This document shows, piece after piece, positions 1-4,702 of a stretch of DNA of 6,143 nt. A program made the translations under genes and the position numbers. Origin of the DNA: Sphingomonadales bacterium (GTDB lineage Bacteria; Pseudomonadota; Alphaproteobacteria; Sphingomonadales; Sphingomonadaceae); the NCBI GenBank assembly GCA_018067055.1, contig JAGPVK010000203.1, positions 1-6,143 of the forward strand. The letters are read 5' to 3'. The notes beneath the pieces were generated by a model. The model saw only the letters and a program-made list of their open reading frames with translations. It did not search any database and was not told the origin of the DNA. How positions within the stretch are numbered: position 1 is the stretch's first letter; the number at the start of each line of letters is the position of its first letter.

Positions 1-622
1 TATATTCGTCGCCGGCCATATATTCATTGTCGGCGAGATGGCGGTCGAGCACGTCGAGCTGGCGTTTGACCTCCATCGCGAAGCGGTCGATGCAATATTC
101 GATCTTCACCGGCGCATAGGCATAGAAATGGCCAAAGCCGCCGCCGAGATAGGGCGCGCTGCCCATTTGCCAGAACAGCCAGTTGAGCGCTTCGGTGCGC
201 TTGTTGTGATCGCTGGGGAGGAATTCACCGAATTTTTCGGCGAGATAGAGCAGCATCGAGCCGGATTCGAACAGACGGGTCGGCTTGTCGGTGCTGTGGT
301 CCATCAATGCCGGGATCTTGCTGTTCGGATTGATGTCGACAAAGCCGCTGCCGAATTGATCGCCTTCGCCGATATTGATGAAATAGGCGTCATATTCCGC
401 TCCCTTGTGACCGAGCGCCAGCAGCTCCTCGAGCATCACCGTGACCTTCACGCCATTGGGCGTCGCCATCGAATAGAGCTGCAGCGGATGCTTGCCGACC
501 GGCAGTTCCACTTCCTTGGTAGGGCCTGCAATCGGTCGGTTGATATTGGCAAAGCGACCGCCATTGGCCTTGTCCCATTTCCAGACTGTCGGGGGCGTGT
601 AATCGGGCAGATTGTCGGTCAT
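1..622 (-). CDS. yghU: YghU-like glutathione S-transferase family protein / GSH-dependent disulfide-bond oxidoreductase (3' part cut off by window edge)
   Basis: The first 207 residues are present and no stop is reached, so the C-terminal part lies outside the window. E. coli YghU is about 288 residues as I recall, so roughly 80 are missing. The protein resembles YghU closely from the start: an N-terminal extension with VWKWD and ANINRPIAGPT (residues 13-35), then a thioredoxin-fold domain with TPNG at 54-57, NPNSKIPAL at 98-106 and ESGSMLLYLAEKFG at 119-132. The helical domain follows, with NWLFWQMGSAPYLGGGFGHF at 147-166. In this Nu-type group the Thr-Pro-Asn loop takes the place of the usual catalytic Tyr, Ser or Cys and holds glutathione; known members reduce disulfides using two bound glutathiones. 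It is expected to be a soluble cytoplasmic enzyme. The start is ATG at 622, with AAGGA at 631-635 eight bases upstream. A 101-base gap separates it from the dehydrogenase operon, so it may have its own promoter and need not share the operon's function. Confidence 0.93.
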   Translation of the reverse strand, partial: MTDNLPDYTPPTVWKWDKANGGRFANINRPIAGPTKEVELPVGKHPLQLYSMATPNGVKVTVMLEELLALGHKGAEYDAYFINIGEGDQFGSGFVDINPNSKIPALMDHSTDKPTRLFESGSMLLYLAEKFGEFLPSDHNKRTEALNWLFWQMGSAPYLGGGFGHFYAYAPVKIEYCIDRFAMEVKRQLDVLDRHLADNEYMAGDEY

Positions 623-723
623 GGGAGGGTTCCTTTGTTGCTCTGGGCGACTGGTAGCATTTGCAACCGCAGCGATCACGCAAGTTTTTCTGCGTCCGCG
701 CAAAGCGTATTTATGAGCATGGC
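623..723. other. 101-base intergenic gap between the DUF1330 gene and the yghU-like gene
   Basis: Both flanking genes are on the minus strand. The gap is much longer than the 11-27 base gaps of the upstream operon, so an independent promoter for the yghU-like gene or partial termination is possible. I see no convincing sigma-70 promoter: a TTGCGT-like hexamer is present on the minus strand, but it has no good -10 at the right distance. A five-base inverted repeat (ACGCA at 678-682, TGCGT at 691-695) encloses an eight-base loop and has no following T-run in the direction of transcription. The only supported site is the Shine-Dalgarno at 631-635. Confidence 0.5.
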
Positions 724-1038
724 CTAATTTCTGGGCGGGATGCTGTGGACCATGGTCAGGAAATTCAACGTCGTTCCGGCGCGCCGATGTTCCGACAAGG
801 CCTGATAATCCGGGTCGTGATACCAGGCGGTTGCCGCTTCCTGACTGGGGAATTTGAGCAAGACCACCCGGCCTTCCGGCGGCGTCGCGCCTTCAAAGGT
901 GACACTGCTGTCGTCAAAGGTGATGAACTCCCCGCCATGCTTTTTCAGAATCGGGAAAAAACCCTTTTCATATTCGCGATATTGCGCCGCGTCCTGCACG
1001 GTGAAATTGGCGACAACATGGACGGGAAGATCAGACAT
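724..1038 (-). CDS. DUF1330 domain protein
   Basis: A 104-residue protein that is essentially one DUF1330 domain, a small ferredoxin-like alpha/beta fold of the dimeric alpha-beta barrel type. Family hallmarks are VVANFTVQDAAQYREYEKG at residues 8-26, then the KKHGGEF turn, GRVVLLKFPS before the second helix, and AATAWYHDPDYQAL (the usual A-x-x-W-Y-x-S/D-P-x-Y pattern). There is no signal peptide or membrane segment, so it is probably cytoplasmic. The family has no firmly established reaction. Members are often found beside CoA-ester and aromatic catabolism genes. It is the fourth gene of the minus-strand operon, 11 bases after the dehydrogenase stop. The start is ATG at 1038, eight bases from AGGAG (1047-1051), which overlaps the upstream TAG stop, so translation is probably coupled. 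A binding or accessory role with the operon's intermediates is inference only. Confidence 0.9.
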   Translation of the reverse strand: MSDLPVHVVANFTVQDAAQYREYEKGFFPILKKHGGEFITFDDSSVTFEGATPPEGRVVLLKFPSQEAATAWYHDPDYQALSEHRRAGTTLNFLTMVHSIPPRN

Positions 1039-1046
1039 TCAATCGG

Positions 1047-1051
1047 CTCCT
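1047..1051 (-). promoter_or_regulatory. Shine-Dalgarno of the DUF1330 gene, overlapping the upstream stop codon
   Basis: On the minus strand the stop TAG (1052-1050) runs directly into the AGGAG ribosome site (1051-1047), followed by an eight-base spacer to ATG at 1038. This fixes the DUF1330 start and places ribosomes ending the dehydrogenase directly at the next initiation site. Confidence 0.75.
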
Positions 1052-2246
1052 AGTTCATTTCCGCGAAGGTCTTGTCCTTGTCGACCCGCACATCCTGCGG
1101 CAGACCCAGAACCCGTTCGGCGATGATATTTTTCAGGATTTCGTCGGTACCGCCCGCGATGCGCAGTCCTGGCGCCCACATGAAGCTTTCCTGGAAAATC
1201 GCTTCCGATGGCGCTTCATCCTTGTCGAGGATGATGCCGAAATGATCCTGCATCTCGATCGCGCTGTTGCAAATGTCCTGCAGGTGATTGGCGTTGATGA
1301 TCTTGCCGATGGCATTTTCCGGCCCCGGCGTTTCGCCGCGAGACAGAGCGGTCTGGGTGCGGAATTTGGTCAGCTTGTAGCCCTGCGCCGCGACATACCA
1401 GTCGGCCAGCTTCGCCCGGAACGCCTGGTTCGACATGGTGCCAGCCGAGCGGGCATAATCCATGATTTCCTTCCAGTCCGGCCCGGGTGAACCGCCCACC
1501 GCCAGCCGCTCGTTCATCAAGGTGACGAGCGCGACTTTCCAGCCCATTCCGGGCTCGCCGAGCCGGTCGGCGTCGGGGATGCGGACGTCGGTGAAATAGA
1601 CTTCGTTAAACTCGCTGCCACCCGATGCCTGATGGATTGGCCTCACATCGACGCCCTTTTGCTTCATGTCGACGATGAACATGGTCAGGCCCTTGTGCTT
1701 GGGCACATTGGGGTCGGTGCGAACCAGAAGGATGCCATAGTCGGAATAATGCGCACCGGAAGTCCACACTTTCTGGCCATTTATGACCCATTCGTCACCA
1801 TCCTTGACCGCTTTTGTCTTGAGACCGGCAACATCTGACCCGGCGGCCGGTTCGGAGAACAGCTGGCACCAGACTTCTTCGCCCATCAGCGCTTTCTCGA
1901 CATAGCGTTTCTTGTGCTCGTCCGACCCGAAAGCAATCACGGTCGGGACACACATGCCCAGGCCGATGGCAAAAGGACCAGTCGGCGCATCAAATTTCGC
2001 TTCTTCCTGTCCCCAGATCACCTGCTGCATCACGGTGCCGCCGCGACCACCCATTTCCTTGGGCCAGGTGATCTGCGCAAAGCCGCCCTCGGCCTTGATC
2101 TTCTGCCAGGCCTTGGCGCGGGCGAGAAAATCTTCCCGGCCACCGGAGCGCAACGCGCCTGGCGTCTTGGCCTTCAGATGCTGCGACAGGAAAGCATGCG
2201 CCTCGGCGCGAAATTCTGCTTCTTCGGGTGTATCGTTGAAATCCAT
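1050..2246 (-). CDS. Acyl-CoA dehydrogenase family protein, subunit carrying the catalytic glutamate (FadE26/FadE28-like)
   Basis: A 398-residue flavoprotein of normal family length, expected to desaturate an acyl-CoA at the alpha,beta position and pass electrons to ETF. Counting from the ATG: the N-terminal helical domain (about 1-125); the central beta domain with LFSEPAAGSD at 129-138 and KVWTSG at 159-164; the C-terminal helical domain from about 235. Glu246, in MNERLAVGG, aligns with the catalytic glutamate of isovaleryl-CoA dehydrogenase. The alternative medium-chain position, in the loop AGGTDEI (364-370), carries glycine instead. The usual FGRxIGxxQ and QxxGGxG flavin-contact motifs are not visible; they are in the adjacent dehydrogenase, which points to a heteromeric enzyme. 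The start is ATG at 2246, eight bases from AAGGGG (2255-2260). A TTG six bases further upstream would be too close to that site. It is the third gene of the operon, 12 bases after its partner. The substrate is unknown. Confidence 0.95.
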   Translation of the reverse strand: MDFNDTPEEAEFRAEAHAFLSQHLKAKTPGALRSGGREDFLARAKAWQKIKAEGGFAQITWPKEMGGRGGTVMQQVIWGQEEAKFDAPTGPFAIGLGMCVPTVIAFGSDEHKKRYVEKALMGEEVWCQLFSEPAAGSDVAGLKTKAVKDGDEWVINGQKVWTSGAHYSDYGILLVRTDPNVPKHKGLTMFIVDMKQKGVDVRPIHQASGGSEFNEVYFTDVRIPDADRLGEPGMGWKVALVTLMNERLAVGGSPGPDWKEIMDYARSAGTMSNQAFRAKLADWYVAAQGYKLTKFRTQTALSRGETPGPENAIGKIINANHLQDICNSAIEMQDHFGIILDKDEAPSEAIFQESFMWAPGLRIAGGTDEILKNIIAERVLGLPQDVRVDKDKTFAEMN

Positions 2247-2254
2247 GCTCAATT

Positions 2255-2260
2255 CCCCTT
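2255..2260 (-). promoter_or_regulatory. Shine-Dalgarno deciding the start of the catalytic dehydrogenase subunit
   Basis: The minus-strand AAGGGG overlaps the TAA stop (2261-2259) of the preceding gene. It lies eight bases before ATG at 2246 but only two bases before the in-frame TTG at 2252. The spacing favours the ATG and a 398-residue product. The overlap with the stop suggests translational coupling, which would help keep the two dehydrogenases in equal amounts. Confidence 0.75.
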
Positions 2261-3371
2261 AATTGTTTTTCGCTTCGAGCGCGCTGACCAGTTTCTCTTT
2301 CCAGACCGCCGGGCTGCCCGCCTGAACGGCGAGCAATTTGGCGCGGCGGTAGAAGAGATGGCAGTCGACCTCCCAGGTAAAGCCCATGCCACCGTGGGTC
2401 TGGATATTTTCCTTCGAAGCATACCAGAAGGCCTCGGATGCCGCGACCCGCGCCGCTGCTGCCGCTTCTGGCAGTTCCGACGCATTGCTCGACAGCGCCC
2501 AGGCACCATAATAAGCGTTCGAGCGTGCAACCTCGTTTTTGACATACATGTCGGCAAGCTTGTGCTTGATCGCCTGATTGCCACCGATCGCACGGCCAAA
2601 AGCCACGCGTTCCTTGGCATAGGCGTTGGCCATTTCCAGACAGCGCGAGGCACCGCCCAATTGTTCAAAGGCGATCAGCACCGCCGCCCGGTCGTTGATC
2701 TGGTCGAGCAATGGCATGCCGTTGCCCACTTCGCCGAGCAGGTCTGCGGAAGCGCCGTCAAAGCTGATCACCGCATGGCTGCGGGTTGGCTCCAGCGTCT
2801 TGATCGGCTTCCGTGATACACCGCTCTGGCTGAGATCGACGATGACGAGGCTCGCGCCGCTGCCGTCTTTTGCCAGCACAATCGCATGAGTCGCGATATC
2901 GCCATCGGTGACCGGGATTTTCTTGCCGGAAATCGTGCCGTCCTTCAGCCGCGTTGCGATCGTGCCAGCGGCAATCTCGCCGGGTCCCTCGCTGACCGCG
3001 ATGCAGCCGATCACGCTGCCATCGGCAACTTTCGGCAGCAAGGCCAGTTTCTGTTCTTCGCTGCCCGCCAGTTTCAGCGCCTCGGCAAAGAAATAGGCGG
3101 AGGAGCCGAACGGCACCGGTGCCAGCGTCCGGCCCAGTTCCTCGGCAATCACGCAAAGTTCGAGCATGCCGAGGCCAAGCCCGCCATATTCTTCCGGAAT
3201 CGCCGCGCCGAGCCAGCCCATTTCGACAATCTGCTTCCAGACGCCTTCGTTGTGGCTCTTGCTGTCGTCGTCGAGCACTTCGCGCACATGCGCCATCGTG
3301 CATTGGGCCTCCAGAAACTTGCGCGCTTCATCGCGGAGAAATTTCTGGTCGTCAGAGAAATCAAAATTCAT
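2259..3371 (-). CDS. Acyl-CoA dehydrogenase family protein, flavin-side partner subunit (FadE27/FadE29-like)
   Basis: A 370-residue acyl-CoA dehydrogenase homologue. The N-terminal domain has the familiar IPEEYGGLGLGMLELCVIAE pattern at residues 58-77. The C-terminal domain has VAFGRAIGGNQAIKHKLADM at 256-275 and QTHGGMGFTWE at 324-334, the segments that in homotetrameric members contact FAD across the subunit interface. The central domain lacks the TEPxxGSD signature and has SEGPGEIAAGT (127-137) in its place. No catalytic glutamate can be assigned: the medium-chain position aligns with Ala351 in VQAGSPAV, and the isovaleryl-type position has no clear Glu, although Asp227 is close. By analogy with the mycobacterial steroid FadE pairs it is probably the non-catalytic half of an alpha2-beta2 dehydrogenase with the next gene. 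The start is ATG at 3371, eight bases after AGGA (3380-3383). It lies 27 bases after the CoA-transferase gene and 12 before its partner. Confidence 0.94.
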   Translation of the reverse strand: MNFDFSDDQKFLRDEARKFLEAQCTMAHVREVLDDDSKSHNEGVWKQIVEMGWLGAAIPEEYGGLGLGMLELCVIAEELGRTLAPVPFGSSAYFFAEALKLAGSEEQKLALLPKVADGSVIGCIAVSEGPGEIAAGTIATRLKDGTISGKKIPVTDGDIATHAIVLAKDGSGASLVIVDLSQSGVSRKPIKTLEPTRSHAVISFDGASADLLGEVGNGMPLLDQINDRAAVLIAFEQLGGASRCLEMANAYAKERVAFGRAIGGNQAIKHKLADMYVKNEVARSNAYYGAWALSSNASELPEAAAAARVAASEAFWYASKENIQTHGGMGFTWEVDCHLFYRRAKLLAVQAGSPAVWKEKLVSALEAKNN

Positions 3372-3398
3372 CGAGCGGTTCCTGTCCTGCTATTTTGC

Positions 3399-4610
3399 TT
3401 ATTCGTCATTCGCCGGCATGCCGAGGGCGCCGCGGATTTCGTCATTGTCCGCGCCCAGCGTTGGCGGGTCGGCGTAGAAATTGGCGGGGCTGGCGGAATA
3501 GAGAACGGGATGCTTGATCGTGCGATATTTCCCCATTTTTTTGCCTTCCCGTTCCTCCCAGAAACCGACCTGCTTGAGATGCGGATCTTCCAGCACATCT
3601 GCCATCCTGTTGTAGCGCATCGCCGGAATATTATGTTCGTCGAGCAACGCCAGCCACTCTTCCGAGGTTTTGGTCGAGGCAATTTCCTCGATCAGGCCGT
3701 AGAGCTCCGTGATATTTTTCGTGCGTTCCTGATAGGTCGCGAAGCGCGGGTCCTCAAACACGCCGGTCTTGCCGCCAAGTTCGAAGAATTTTTCCCATTG
3801 CGCATCATTATAGGGAACCAGCCCGATAAAGCCGTCCTTGGTCGGATAGGGCTTGCGATTCGCATTGATCGAGCGGGTATAGGCGAGCTTGCCATTGCCG
3901 GGGATGAAGGTTTCACCCCAGAGATTCTCGACCATGTTGAACCAGGTGAAGGCTTCGAACATCGGCACCTGGACAAATTGCCCCTCGCCGGTTTTTTCCT
4001 TGTGATACAAGGCGGCGAGCGTCGCATTGACCGCAAACAGGCCGATGGTCTTGTCCGCCACCAGTGACGGCACATAAAGCGGCCGACCGCTGTCGCCGCG
4101 CATTTCGAACAGCGAGGCGAAGCCGGAAGCGCCCTGGATCAGATCGTCATAGGCCTGTCGGTGGGAATATTCCCCGCCCTGGCCAAAGCCGGCGCAATGG
4201 ACATAGACAATGTCCGGATTGATCGCCTTGACGCTTTCATAGTCCAGGCCGAGCCGTTCCATGCCGGCCAGCCGGACATTATGGAAAAACACGTCGGCAT
4301 GTTTGAGCAGTTCGAGGATGACCGCCTTGTCGCCTTCGTCCTTGCCGTTGAGCGTGATCGATTTCTTGTTGCGGTTGAGCGAGGCAAAAATCGGCCCGAG
4401 ATCACCGGTCGGGCTGTCACCGGCATGGCGCATCATGTCGCCGGCAAATTTTCCTTCGCCATTCTCGATCTTGATCACGTCCGCGCCCATGTCGGCGAAA
4501 TTGAGTGTGGCAAAGGGTCCCAGTACGACAGTCGACATATCGACGATCTTCAACCCCTTCAGTGGACCTGTCGGTTCCGTATCCCATTTCAGCTCTGGCC
4601 ATCCGCTCAT
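3399..4610 (-). CDS. CaiB/BaiF (family III) CoA-transferase
   Basis: A 403-residue family III CoA-transferase of normal length, moving CoA between an acyl-CoA donor and a free acid through an aspartyl-CoA thioester. The N-terminal Rossmann-like part shows LKGLKIVDMSTVVLGPFAT (17-35) and LNFADMGADVIKIE (36-49), followed by SLNRNKKSITLN (77-88). Asp186 in VADKTIGLF aligns with the catalytic Asp169 of formyl-CoA transferase. LAALYHKEKTGEGQ (198-211) follows as usual. The GFGQGG stretch (141-146) leads to AYDD at 153-156. Alpha-methylacyl-CoA racemases have their catalytic histidine around there (as GHD), whereas this protein has Tyr154, so transferase is the better reading than racemase. The start is ATG at 4610, seven bases from GAGGA (4618-4622). 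It is the first gene of the minus-strand operon, so it probably activates the acid that the dehydrogenase pair then oxidises. The substrate is not determinable here. Confidence 0.94.
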   Translation of the reverse strand: MSGWPELKWDTEPTGPLKGLKIVDMSTVVLGPFATLNFADMGADVIKIENGEGKFAGDMMRHAGDSPTGDLGPIFASLNRNKKSITLNGKDEGDKAVILELLKHADVFFHNVRLAGMERLGLDYESVKAINPDIVYVHCAGFGQGGEYSHRQAYDDLIQGASGFASLFEMRGDSGRPLYVPSLVADKTIGLFAVNATLAALYHKEKTGEGQFVQVPMFEAFTWFNMVENLWGETFIPGNGKLAYTRSINANRKPYPTKDGFIGLVPYNDAQWEKFFELGGKTGVFEDPRFATYQERTKNITELYGLIEEIASTKTSEEWLALLDEHNIPAMRYNRMADVLEDPHLKQVGFWEEREGKKMGKYRTIKHPVLYSASPANFYADPPTLGADNDEIRGALGMPANDE

Positions 4611-4637
4611 TCAAAAGTCCTCAAATTATTAGGTGCA

Positions 4638-4667
4638 TTGATCACCCTGTCTGTTATCATGTTTAAT
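4638..4667 (+). promoter_or_regulatory. Candidate sigma-70-like promoter for the thiolase-like gene
   Basis: TTGATC (4638-4643) and TTTAAT (4662-4667) are separated by 18 bases. They match the bacterial consensus at four and five of six positions. Transcription would begin near 4674, leaving a leader of about 30 bases before the TTG start. The AATCGATT palindrome overlaps the -10, where a bound repressor would block initiation. Hexamers of this quality occur by chance in AT-rich DNA, so confidence is low. Confidence 0.35.
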
Positions 4668-4689
4668 CGATTGATGAACTGTTTATTTT

Positions 4690-4695
4690 GAGGGA
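4690..4695 (+). promoter_or_regulatory. Shine-Dalgarno fixing a TTG start for the thiolase-like gene
   Basis: GAGGGA lies seven bases before TTG at 4703. No in-frame ATG exists between the upstream in-frame stop (4664-4666) and the middle of the thiolase fold, so TTG with this strong ribosome site is the best start. A second TTG at 4688 is in frame but has no suitable site. Confidence 0.7.
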
Positions 4696-4702
4696 ATTAC
4701 CA

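Larger units (their letters stand above)
4611..4702. promoter_or_regulatory. Divergent promoter region between the CoA-transferase operon and the thiolase-like gene
   Basis: This 92-base AT-rich stretch separates two outward-facing genes and must hold the promoters for both, unless transcription comes from further away. It contains an eight-base perfect palindrome AATCGATT (4665-4672), a TGATCA palindrome (4639-4644) and two copies of ATTGAT (4637-4642 and 4670-4675) whose starts are 33 bases apart, about three helical turns. These are possible operator half-sites for a regulator not encoded in the window. For the minus strand the best hexamers found (CAGACA, 17 bases, AATAAT) would put the transcript start almost on the ribosome site, so that promoter is unresolved. 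Confidence 0.6.

Noticed and set aside
678..695. Inverted repeat ACGCA/TGCGT considered as a terminator after the DUF1330 gene
   Set aside because: The stem is only five base pairs with an eight-base loop, and no T-run follows in the direction of transcription.
38..727. Plus-strand open frame of 229 codons at the left edge
   Set aside because: The opposite strand encodes an unmistakable YghU-like protein over the same bases, in a frame that runs off the window.
1914..2816. Plus-strand open frame of 300 codons across both dehydrogenase genes
   Set aside because: It spans the junction of two well-supported minus-strand genes and its translation resembles no family; it is an antisense shadow.
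2886..4067. Long plus-strand open frame of 393 codons opposite the CoA-transferase and dehydrogenase genes
   Set aside because: It lies antisense to two clearly recognisable enzymes, has no recognisable domain, and is the kind of open frame expected opposite GC-rich coding sequence.
3399..4610. Alpha-methylacyl-CoA racemase as the identity of the CaiB-like protein
   Set aside because: The position that carries the racemase's catalytic histidine (GHD motif) is Tyr154 here, while the transferase aspartate (Asp186) is present; racemase is not supported, although motif alignment by eye has limits.
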